Of a DNA stretch of 7,664 nucleotides, positions 1 to 6,061 are shown piece after piece. How positions within the stretch are numbered: the stretch's first letter is position 1; each line of letters begins with the position of its first letter. The notes beneath the pieces were generated by a model, which made no database searches, was not told where the DNA came from, and was given only the letters and a program-made list of their open reading frames with translations. The position numbers and the translations under genes were made by a program. The stretch comes from Clostridiales bacterium (GTDB lineage Bacteria; Bacillota_A; Clostridia; Oscillospirales; Oscillospiraceae), in NCBI GenBank assembly GCA_019417795.1, contig DXUR01000108.1, positions 1 to 7,664 of the forward strand, read 5' to 3'.

Positions 1-1687
1 GAAAATGGCAGGTGCAGGCGTTCATGTCCTGTGAGAGCAGGAGCTTTTTCATTTCGCTGACCTTCCATTCCAAGTCTTCCTCGTTGGAGGCAGTAATGGT
101 AATCAGCAGATTCAAGTAGTAGAAGTCCTCGTTGTTGGCAAGGCCCTCTTTGAGAAAGTACCCGCTTCGGATAGCACCATCAATGTCATCAAAGTCGGTG
201 TTGGTGTCGCTGGCGTCCTTGATTTTGGAACGGTTGATACGTAGCTGCTGTCCGACTTTCTGGATGATGGTTTCTTTGGGCTGACGGGAGAGGAACATAT
301 CCATATCGATCCCGTCACCGGCATTGACGATAAGACTGAGCCAGCCGGCTGGAACCTGCGTTTTGTAGCCATCAGAGGGCACCAGCAAATAAGCATAATA
401 CAGACCGTCAATGCAGATATGGTGACCATGCGTGAAGTCAATGCTTTTTGGCGCACAGAATTCGGTGGCAGGGATATGGTCGATCTCACTGTCGCGCCCT
501 TTGGCAAGGTACTCAGCCACAACCTCCTGTGCCCGGACGGAGAGTGGCTTTACAGCACTTTCATTTCTACAGAGCAGGTTATAGAGGACATCTACGGTAA
601 ACTCATCCCAGTTTTTCGGAACGATGACCTCGTTACCGCACTGACGGAGGTAGTTGGTAGCAGTATGGACTGCACTTTGCAGGGCATTGATTGCCTCGCC
701 TTCTTCATCAGAGCGCTTGGTGTTGCTCCACGGCTCATATTCAAAAATCAGGAAGAAACGTCGGGTAATTGCCTCACGGGAACCAATCTGCTGAACGAAC
801 TGGAGGTAGTCTTCCTGCATGAGCAGACACTGTTCATTGGTCTCCTGTTCCATCTCCTTCCGAACGGTATCCAGATGGCGGTTGATCTCTGCCCGGCGTG
901 TCAGTACCTTGATTTGCAGCTTGATGGGGCTGATTTTCAAGTAGGATACAAAGGAATAGATGATGTTCCGCTGTTCCTGGGCACTGCGCAGCATAAAATT
1001 GATGGGTACTACCTCGACGACCTTGACATAGCGGTGGTCCTTCGTGTAGATGATGCCGTTTTCAATTTTGGAAATCGGCAGATAATCTGCTACCGGGTTA
1101 AGGCAGGCGGGCTTCGGCTCCTGAGTGCGGATAGGGCGTTTTACTTTGCGCTCCTTGGAGACCTTCTTTTTTTGCTTGGCGGCTTTCTTCTCCTTGGCAG
1201 GCTTCTGCTTTTTCACAGGACGGAGTTTTTGGCGGATTTCGTAGCTACGAACTTCATCAAACTCCGCTGGGAAATCCTCTCTGCCGGAGCGCCGTGACCG
1301 CCTGGGAGCCTTATCGGGCTTGTGTGCCTTCTTTTTAATATGCTTGCCGCCATGCTCTGCCGCAGGAACCGCATCTTCTGCGCTGTTACCGCCTACAATG
1401 CGGCGGTTTCGCAGGTACTTTATGAAAATCAGCAGAAAAGAGGAAAGGCTCTCACCGGAAATTCCGATAAGCGCCACCAATGCTGCTGGCAGTGCGGTCA
1501 GGCACAAAGCGATGATACGGGCAGTCAGGCCAAGAGGAAGCAATGAAAAAACCGGCACACCAATGGCAAATGCCAGGATGCCGGCTTCAATCACATTGCG
1601 GGCTTTGAACATACCACCAAAGAAGGTGCCTGACTCGATGAAATTCGGTGGTATTATGTAGGTATCTCGGTCGATTTTATGATTCAT
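1..1687 (-). CDS. PrgI-like domain fused to VirB4-family conjugation ATPase, N-terminal part (cut by window edge)
   Basis: VirB4 proteins are the membrane-associated ATPases that power type IV secretion. I translated an uninterrupted frame of 562 codons from the ATG at 1687 to the left edge. The start has a CGAGG motif 6 bases upstream and lies 33 bases after the preceding stop. Residues 1-98 look like a PrgI/VirB3-type subunit: a polar start, two hydrophobic segments (about 34-53 and 57-76), then SLSSFLLIFIKYLRNRR, like the end of PrgI proteins. Residues about 110-190 form a strongly basic linker with many KK pairs. From about 198 (NPVADYLPISKIENGIIYT) the sequence resembles the N-terminal domain of VirB4/TraE proteins, including KVVEVVPINF near 222-231 and LFLSRQP-like sequence near 464-470. 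The Walker A and B motifs would lie beyond the edge, so ATPase activity is inferred. PrgI and VirB4 are usually separate adjacent genes in related elements, so the fusion is unusual. It is last in the visible transfer operon. Confidence 0.85.
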   Translation of the reverse strand, partial: MNHKIDRDTYIIPPNFIESGTFFGGMFKARNVIEAGILAFAIGVPVFSLLPLGLTARIIALCLTALPAALVALIGISGESLSSFLLIFIKYLRNRRIVGGNSAEDAVPAAEHGGKHIKKKAHKPDKAPRRSRRSGREDFPAEFDEVRSYEIRQKLRPVKKQKPAKEKKAAKQKKKVSKERKVKRPIRTQEPKPACLNPVADYLPISKIENGIIYTKDHRYVKVVEVVPINFMLRSAQEQRNIIYSFVSYLKISPIKLQIKVLTRRAEINRHLDTVRKEMEQETNEQCLLMQEDYLQFVQQIGSREAITRRFFLIFEYEPWSNTKRSDEEGEAINALQSAVHTATNYLRQCGNEVIVPKNWDEFTVDVLYNLLCRNESAVKPLSVRAQEVVAEYLAKGRDSEIDHIPATEFCAPKSIDFTHGHHICIDGLYYAYLLVPSDGYKTQVPAGWLSLIVNAGDGIDMDMFLSRQPKETIIQKVGQQLRINRSKIKDASDTNTDFDDIDGAIRSGYFLKEGLANNEDFYYLNLLITITASNEEDLEWKVSEMKKLLLSQDMNACTCHF

Positions 1688-1720
1688 GATTAACCTCGTT
1701 TCCGAAGCCGGGCGGGCACA

Positions 1721-3097
1721 TCAGCCGATAATCCAGAACGGACCGCCAGCTCCAGCGCGCCGGCTGGCCTCATTTAAGATAATGGACAGATCCCAGAGCT
1801 GTTCGCTCCGTGTGTAACTGGCAGGGTCAGCCACCATGATCTTGCCGTCTTTTACGCCACGCAGGACAATGAAGTGACCGGAAGAGGTAAAGTGGCCTTC
1901 AGACATGATTGCTACTACCAGTTTACCATTAGCCAGTGCGTCTGTGATGCGCTGTGGTTCCGCAGTGGTACAGCCGGAAACCGGAAGCCCCCATTCCCCA
2001 GCGGCGGCAGGTATCAGCGCATGGTAAGAACCACTGCTTTTACACCAGTAGCCGTTGTTGTAAGACCACTCGGCCATCTCCACAGGGTCAACCATATCGT
2101 CTGTCAGAGAGGACACCACGATTGCCATAGCGGTAGGGCCGCAGCCATAACCGCCAATATTGTCCGTACCATATGCTTTACCGGCATAGCGTTCATCCAG
2201 TTGATTGTAGTAAACAACAGGTGTGATCCCGTCGGTGAAAGTAACATCGCCCAGAGCGGTGATGCTGTTTCCGGTCCACGCTTCCAGATTCTGCAGCAGA
2301 CCATCGCCCAAGAACAGGCTTAGGTTGGAAGCGTAATCAGATGCAAGCTCCTTTTGGTCATCGGTAAGCTGGAATACAACATCAGAAAAATAGGACTCAC
2401 CGTTGTAACGGACAGTATAGACCATCCATGTTTCGGACACCGTTGTTTCTTCCCCAGTCTCCGGATCAGTCACGGTGCTCTCACGAATCTCTTGCTTGCT
2501 GGTGTAGGAATATAGATGCTGCTTGTTTTCCCGCAGGGTGGCGGCAAGGTCATTCAGAGAAATGCTTTCAAAATCCTTGTCTTTGGCCGCACAATACTGA
2601 GAGATAAACAGGTTGGCGTTATAAATAGGACCGCCGGAATAGGCATTTTTGACCTCCATATGGTCGGCTCCCGATGCCGCAAAGTCAGCTTCGATCCGGG
2701 CAAGTACATCATCCAGTGCCTCACCCAAGATGCCGTTGAGGGTAAAGGTGATCTCGTTGGCGTTCTCAATAATCGCTGTTTCGCTATTCAAAATCGGAAT
2801 TTCGGGGTCAGATGGCGAAAAGGCATTGGTCAGTCCACCGAAAATAAGACCAGGGAGCATGAGAACAAATAATACCGGCAGCATAAGCAGGGCAATGACT
2901 GCCACAATGATTTTTCCGATATGCTTCCGACCTGCCCACACTGCGCCTGCAACTGCACCGTAAGGACCGCCTGCGGCAGCGCCTTTGGCAGCGGAGGAAA
3001 TAGCTTTTCCGGTTTTGATTGCGCCGCAGATGGTATGCGCTGCGGAGGCGCCGGTCTCCACAGCTTCGGAAAAACTGCTTTTTTGATCTTCTGGCAT
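1721..3097 (-). CDS. Membrane-anchored C39-like cysteine peptidase of the conjugation module
   Basis: This 458-residue protein probably acts outside the membrane, cutting peptide bonds in cell wall or in transfer proteins. Residues 1-60 are small and polar, with an Ala/Gly-rich part (35-53). One strong membrane segment covers about 61-89. Residues about 100-275 form an extracellular region resembling the stalk of CD1108-type proteins of clostridial conjugative elements. Residues about 295-440 look like a Peptidase_C39_2 fold: VVYYNQLDERYAG, then GYGCGPTAMA with the likely nucleophile Cys319, SGHFIVLRG with His408, and VADP with Asp424, the usual Cys-His-Asp order. The ATG directly follows the preceding TAA (TAAATG) and has AAAGGA 10 bases upstream. 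The position before the PrgI/VirB4 gene is where such elements usually carry a wall hydrolase (NlpC/P60, CHAP or lysozyme). The peptidase fold is fairly sure; the substrate is inferred. Confidence 0.85.
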   Translation of the reverse strand: MPEDQKSSFSEAVETGASAAHTICGAIKTGKAISSAAKGAAAGGPYGAVAGAVWAGRKHIGKIIVAVIALLMLPVLFVLMLPGLIFGGLTNAFSPSDPEIPILNSETAIIENANEITFTLNGILGEALDDVLARIEADFAASGADHMEVKNAYSGGPIYNANLFISQYCAAKDKDFESISLNDLAATLRENKQHLYSYTSKQEIRESTVTDPETGEETTVSETWMVYTVRYNGESYFSDVVFQLTDDQKELASDYASNLSLFLGDGLLQNLEAWTGNSITALGDVTFTDGITPVVYYNQLDERYAGKAYGTDNIGGYGCGPTAMAIVVSSLTDDMVDPVEMAEWSYNNGYWCKSSGSYHALIPAAAGEWGLPVSGCTTAEPQRITDALANGKLVVAIMSEGHFTSSGHFIVLRGVKDGKIMVADPASYTRSEQLWDLSIILNEASRRAGAGGPFWIIG

Positions 3098-4093
3098 TTA
3101 TATCTTGTCCTTTCTCTTCGGGGATGGAGGCAGCTTTTTGACAATGGACTCGTTGAAAGCGATAGAACCGTCAGGAGCCATATAGGGCGATTTGTCAACA
3201 GCATCCACAGCGTACTGTTTATACCATGCTGTGCCATCCACGGCATGAATGGTGGTGTACTGGCCTTCCGGGGCAACATATTGGTCTGCGTGGTACATAC
3301 CAAAGGAGATGCCTTCGGGATGTTCCGCAGTCACTTCTGTGCCGGTGATGCGGCCGCCGCCAATTTCGACATTTTGGAAGGTCGGAACATTTTCAGCTCC
3401 GGATTCCAGTGCCGCATATCCCATGTAAGAGTGCAGGGCTTCGGCGGCTTTTTCACCGGAAATGGAACCCATCTGGCTGATACTGCCCGTGGCTACGCTG
3501 CCGATTACATTGTTGGCAAAATTGCCGCCCTTACTAACGGAAGAAGCGTACATATGGCCGCCGATCCCTCCGGCTGCAGCATCGCCTAAAAGACTGCCAA
3601 GACCGGAAGGCTTGGAGCCGGGAGTTGTGGTGGCTGTTTTGATGGCGCTGTTTGTGACTTTTCGGCTCACCACTCCAGCAAGACCGCCGCTGGCAAACCC
3701 TGCTCCAAAGCCGCCGCTGCCTTTACTACCGTTTGCGTTGACATTGGTGGAACTGCTGTTTCTCCCGCCGCCAAAGTGGTGACTGGAAAAGTTCTTGATG
3801 CCGCCGATGCCTCTGGCAGCGATCATAGCCTCAGCCAGCATGCTGCCGCCGGTATGTCCTACATTGACACCAAGACTGGAGAGGAAGGAATCGATTTTCT
3901 GGCCGACTTTGAGAAAGCCGATAGCACAGAGAAACCAGATAAACACATTGCCGGAAACGGCTTCTTTTCCCACAGCGTCTACCTGAGTTTGCACATCGCT
4001 TTCGGAGATAGCGGCAAAAGCCGGCTGGCAGAACAGGCAGGAGAGAATTGCGACTGTAAAGGCCGCAAACAAAAATTTTTTGAGTTTCTTCAA
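3098..4093 (-). CDS. Unrecognised secreted or membrane-tethered glycine-rich transfer protein (TTG start)
   Basis: I do not recognise a family. The start is taken as TTG at 4093, because AAGGAGG lies 8 bases upstream and the product then begins with a classical signal peptide. That gives 331 residues. A TTG at 4129 is in frame but would lie inside the previous gene and upstream of the ribosome binding site. Residues 1-27 are MKKLKKFLF, a hydrophobic core, and CQPAFA, with likely cleavage before Ala28. A second hydrophobic segment lies at about 49-64 (NVFIWFLCAIGFLKVG). Residues about 80-215 are rich in Gly, Ser, Ala and Asn (GGGRNSSSTNVNANGSKGSG), and the C-terminal 110 residues are a more ordered polar domain ending in a basic tail. 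A hydrophobic start followed by a Gly/Ser-rich soluble part recalls TrbL/VirB6 C-terminal regions, and the VirB6-like gene is just upstream, so an accessory role in the mating channel is plausible but unproven. Confidence 0.8.
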   Translation of the reverse strand: MKKLKKFLFAAFTVAILSCLFCQPAFAAISESDVQTQVDAVGKEAVSGNVFIWFLCAIGFLKVGQKIDSFLSSLGVNVGHTGGSMLAEAMIAARGIGGIKNFSSHHFGGGRNSSSTNVNANGSKGSGGFGAGFASGGLAGVVSRKVTNSAIKTATTTPGSKPSGLGSLLGDAAAGGIGGHMYASSVSKGGNFANNVIGSVATGSISQMGSISGEKAAEALHSYMGYAALESGAENVPTFQNVEIGGGRITGTEVTAEHPEGISFGMYHADQYVAPEGQYTTIHAVDGTAWYKQYAVDAVDKSPYMAPDGSIAFNESIVKKLPPSPKRKDKI

Positions 4094-4101
4094 GGATAAG
4101 A

Positions 4102-4109
4102 CCTCCTTA
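4102..4109 (-). promoter_or_regulatory. Shine-Dalgarno site overlapping the upstream stop codon; fixes a TTG start
   Basis: On the minus strand the sequence reads TAAGGAGG. The TAA ends the VirB6-like gene, and its last two bases are the first two of a full AAGGAGG ribosome binding site. Eight bases later comes TTG AAG AAA. This decides the start of the following gene at 4093 and suggests that ribosomes finishing the VirB6-like gene pass directly to the next one. Confidence 0.75.
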
Positions 4110-4817
4110 CAACGAAAGCGGGTTCGCAAGGAAGGACCCCACCATGCTTGTGAACAGGCGCAGGCACCAGGCGTTCATGACCAATAGGAAAATTTGGCCG
4201 CCAAGCATCCGGCACCAGGATTTCCAGATGTTTGCTGTGGTCTGGCTGGCGCCCATAGAAAAAGCCACAGGAGCCGTGTAGACCAGTACACCGAGCAGCA
4301 CATACCGTTCGGCTGCCTCGAATAGAAGTTTTAGGTAGTTCCAGGCCAGGATGAGAACCAAAATCAAGGTAATCAGCGCCACAGCCCCATTGGCACACAC
4401 ACCGATGATGACCAGCATCACGGAATTGAAGTCTGCAAAGCTTAATGCAGGAAGGTCGGACTCCATGATCCAGTGGTAGGGGGTGCCGCCGATGGTAAGA
4501 ACAATATTGACGATCTCATCTGAAAAGAGCGTCAGCAGGATAAAAATAACGGAACGGATACTCAGCTTTACCGGGTCTTCTGCTTCCACACCTGCGCCAA
4601 GACCGAAGTTTTTGAATAACTGCCAGACCCAGTTGAGCAGGATGATCCCGATTGCCAGAGCCACGAAAACAGAGTACATAGTCTCTGCTGCGGGAAAATA
4701 ACGCAGAAATACAGCCATATCACAGCCCAGCGCACCCAAAACCGATGTGGTCACCAGATCAAGACCGGCCATTACCTGTTCTGCGATCCATTCCACTATG
4801 CCGTCTAAAATGCCCAT
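4107..4817 (-). CDS. VirB6/TrbL-like integral membrane protein of the mating channel
   Basis: This 236-residue polytopic protein probably forms part of the inner-membrane channel of the type IV secretion apparatus. Hydrophobic segments are seen at about 43-66, 86-110, 131-160, 170-190 and 205-228. The N-terminus (GILDGIVEWIAEQVM) is amphipathic, as in the VirB6-like proteins of clostridial conjugative elements. The motif APVAFSMGASQTTANIWKSW (182-201) followed by CRMLGGQIFLLVMN is the best family marker, matching the conserved PVAF..G.S..T...W..WCRM region of TrbL/VirB6-type proteins in Firmicutes elements. The ATG at 4817 has AAAGGAGG 9 bases upstream. The gene follows the pilin-like gene after 40 bases and leads directly into the glycine-rich gene. 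It is somewhat short for the family, and the soluble part seen in some TrbL proteins is missing. The family call is from recognised motifs; the channel role is inferred from the family. Confidence 0.8.
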   Translation of the reverse strand: MGILDGIVEWIAEQVMAGLDLVTTSVLGALGCDMAVFLRYFPAAETMYSVFVALAIGIILLNWVWQLFKNFGLGAGVEAEDPVKLSIRSVIFILLTLFSDEIVNIVLTIGGTPYHWIMESDLPALSFADFNSVMLVIIGVCANGAVALITLILVLILAWNYLKLLFEAAERYVLLGVLVYTAPVAFSMGASQTTANIWKSWCRMLGGQIFLLVMNAWCLRLFTSMVGSFLANPLSL

Positions 4818-4857
4818 AAATGCAAGCCTCCTTTCCGGCGAGCAATCAGACGGTCAA

Positions 4858-5259
4858 TCAGCCTGTCCATTGTCCGCCACTAAAGAGCGGCGTCACATAC
4901 GCCATGATAAAGCCCAAGCCATTGAGGATAGCCCAGGTGATACAGATTCGTTTGAGCCAGGCGCGGCTTTCATCCACCGTCCGTCCGGAACGGGAGAAGT
5001 TCATGAGCAGCAAGGCTACCGAAGCAGTGACGATGGCGGCGATAGTGGAGATGGCAAGGATTTGGGTGTATACATCCTGCATGATCTCTTTGGCCTTGGT
5101 CCATACATCTGTTGCCGCATAAGCCGGCTGACAGAACATCATGGACATCATCACACACAGGAAGGCGCTGTAAGCCACTTTGGGCAGCGAAAGCCTGCGC
5201 TTGGACTGGGTATCCGGCTCCTGAAGCTGCGGAGTTTGAGGGGTTTTCGTTTTCTTCAA
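4858..5259 (-). CDS. VirB2/TrbC-like pilin or small two-helix conjugation membrane protein (TTG start)
   Basis: The start is taken as TTG at 5259, with GGAGG 8 bases upstream; a TTG at 5274 would sit before that site. This gives 133 residues. A long polar, basic N-region (1-28, ending QSKRRLSLPK) precedes a hydrophobic core rich in Met and FCQPAYA, with likely cleavage before Ala49. The mature part would be about 85 residues: a short amphipathic helix (TDVWTKAKEIMQDVYTQI), a first membrane helix (66-86), a charged loop (NFSRSGRTVDESRAWLKR) and a second membrane helix (105-126). That layout, signal peptide plus two helices with a short cytoplasmic loop, is typical of VirB2/TrbC pilins, and position just before the VirB6-like gene fits. 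Maff2-type small membrane proteins of related elements are an alternative. It is the first gene of the transfer operon after the terminators. Confidence 0.75.
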   Translation of the reverse strand: MKKTKTPQTPQLQEPDTQSKRRLSLPKVAYSAFLCVMMSMMFCQPAYAATDVWTKAKEIMQDVYTQILAISTIAAIVTASVALLLMNFSRSGRTVDESRAWLKRICITWAILNGLGFIMAYVTPLFSGGQWTG

Positions 5260-5267
5260 TTTGCGAT

Positions 5268-5272
5268 CCTCC
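5268..5272 (-). promoter_or_regulatory. Ribosome binding site that fixes the TTG start of the pilin-like gene
   Basis: GGAGG on the minus strand is followed by 8 bases and then TTG AAG AAA. No ATG is available nearby. The same SD-8-TTGAAGAAA arrangement is seen at the glycine-rich secreted protein (4108-4085), which supports both start choices. Confidence 0.65.
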
Positions 5273-5308
5273 AATTCTGAATGATTTTTTGATGCTCAAT
5301 AGGGAACA

Positions 5309-5340
5309 GAAAAACCCACACCTGTCAAAACAAATGTGGG
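5309..5340 (-). terminator. Possible second intrinsic terminator, minus strand
   Basis: Read on the minus strand, CCCACA (5340-5335) can pair with TGTGGG (5320-5315) across a 14-base loop, and TTTTTC follows at once. The stem is only 6 bp and the loop is large, so it is weaker than the hairpin at 5372-5397. It lies about 50 bases before the first transfer gene, so it could act as an attenuator. The loop contains TTGACA on the same strand. Confidence 0.45.
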
Positions 5341-5371
5341 CTTTCAAATGGTCGGGCGGCCATCTGGGCAG

Positions 5372-5397
5372 CAAAAAAGCACCCTGATGAAAGGTGC
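5372..5397 (-). terminator. Intrinsic terminator after the regulatory gene pair, minus strand
   Basis: On the minus strand GCACC (5397-5393) and GGTGC (5383-5379) form a stem around a 9-base loop, followed directly by TTTTTTGC. The stem is short but GC-rich and the U-tract is clear in this orientation only. It is placed to end transcripts of the 7218-5510 gene pair before the transfer operon. Confidence 0.6.
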
Positions 5398-5509
5398 CGT
5401 TACTGTCCTGTTCGGTTTTGGGTGCAAGTTTGAGCATATTCAGTTTAACACATCGGTATTTGCACTGAAAGAGCAGAACCATGCCAATTTTGTTCCCGAA
5501 ATGTGCCAA

Positions 5510-6061
5510 TTATTTGCCCGATTGTCCGGAAGGTGATTTTGTCTCTGGCAAGAACTGTTCCAGCATGTCTAAACTGTCCTTGGAGGTATAGCCCCAAAGG
5601 ACGGAACTGAGGGCTTCAATAGCTTCCCGGCGTTTGCGGTAGTAGGTTCTGAAACTGATGTCACGAATGTGCGGCCGCAGGGTCTCGATGATTTCCTCAA
5701 CATTTTTGAGCTGCTGCGGCGAGAGGAAGGAGTAGTACAGCAGCCAGTAATATGCCTCACCGTTTTTGTGCTTGGTACGCAGCAATTCGACTGCGGAATC
5801 CAGCAGCTTAAGCATTTTGTGGCTGCGTTCAATGCACTTGGCATGATGCTCAATGTCACTTCCGGCCAGATCGGCGCCGGCCAGATAGACTGAATCCAGA
5901 AAATCCTCGATGGAGGTGCCATACTCGATCTCAAACTTGGTGCGGACATGCTGGACAGAAAGCTCCAGACTCCACACAACATCCCGGTATTTTTTCAGCA
6001 GTTTCCAGGTATCATGGTACAGGGGATTATCAGCAACATCAGGTTCAACAAATTTTCTCAT
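5510..6061 (-). CDS. Putative ArpU/sigma-like DNA-binding regulator (183 residues)
   Basis: The first about 100 residues are mainly charged, helical-looking sequence. The C-terminal half carries YYWLLYYSFLSPQQLKNVEE (104-123), then ETLRPHIRDISFRTYYRKRR (126-145) and EAIEALSSVLWGYTS. The pattern, helix, short turn, then a basic recognition-like helix (SFRTYYRKRREAI), resembles the sigma region 4-like helix-turn-helix of ArpU-type late regulators of phages and mobile elements, so it may switch on transfer genes. This is a fold-level impression without a decisive signature. The ATG overlaps the previous stop as ATGA, with GGAGG 8 bases upstream, so the two proteins are probably made together. 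Two terminators follow the stop codon. Alternatives are a small replication or copy-control protein. The gene is surely real; the function is uncertain. Confidence 0.75.
   Translation of the reverse strand: MRKFVEPDVADNPLYHDTWKLLKKYRDVVWSLELSVQHVRTKFEIEYGTSIEDFLDSVYLAGADLAGSDIEHHAKCIERSHKMLKLLDSAVELLRTKHKNGEAYYWLLYYSFLSPQQLKNVEEIIETLRPHIRDISFRTYYRKRREAIEALSSVLWGYTSKDSLDMLEQFLPETKSPSGQSGK

Noticed and set aside
1167..1173. A7 run in the linker of the PrgI/VirB4 gene as a programmed frameshift site
   Set aside because: The zero frame is open and continues into recognisable VirB4 sequence, so no shift is needed.
419..1297. Long plus-strand open frame (292 codons)
   Set aside because: It lies wholly opposite the PrgI/VirB4 gene, has no family features, and the minus-strand frame has the motifs, ribosome binding site and operon position.
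2921..3589. Plus-strand open frame of 222 codons across the peptidase/glycine-rich junction
   Set aside because: It is opposite two well-supported genes; the Cys-rich, low-pattern translation looks like an antisense shadow.
4094..4129. Upstream TTG start at 4129 for the glycine-rich protein
   Set aside because: It lies inside the VirB6-like gene and upstream of the AAGGAGG site, and would put a charged stretch before the signal peptide. TTG at 4093 fits much better.
4747..5280. Plus-strand open frame of 177 codons
   Set aside because: It covers the pilin-like gene and its junction with the VirB6-like gene on the opposite strand, and has no convincing start signal or domain.
5300..5328. TTGACA in the second hairpin as a transfer-operon promoter
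   Set aside because: At 16-18 bases the -10 position reads TTCCCT, TCCCTA or CCCTAT, which are poor. I keep it only as part of the regulation question.
4970..5509. Minus-strand frame of 179 codons overlapping the pilin-like gene
   Set aside because: It runs through both terminators and most of the pilin-like gene in another frame; the pilin frame has the signal peptide and membrane helices.
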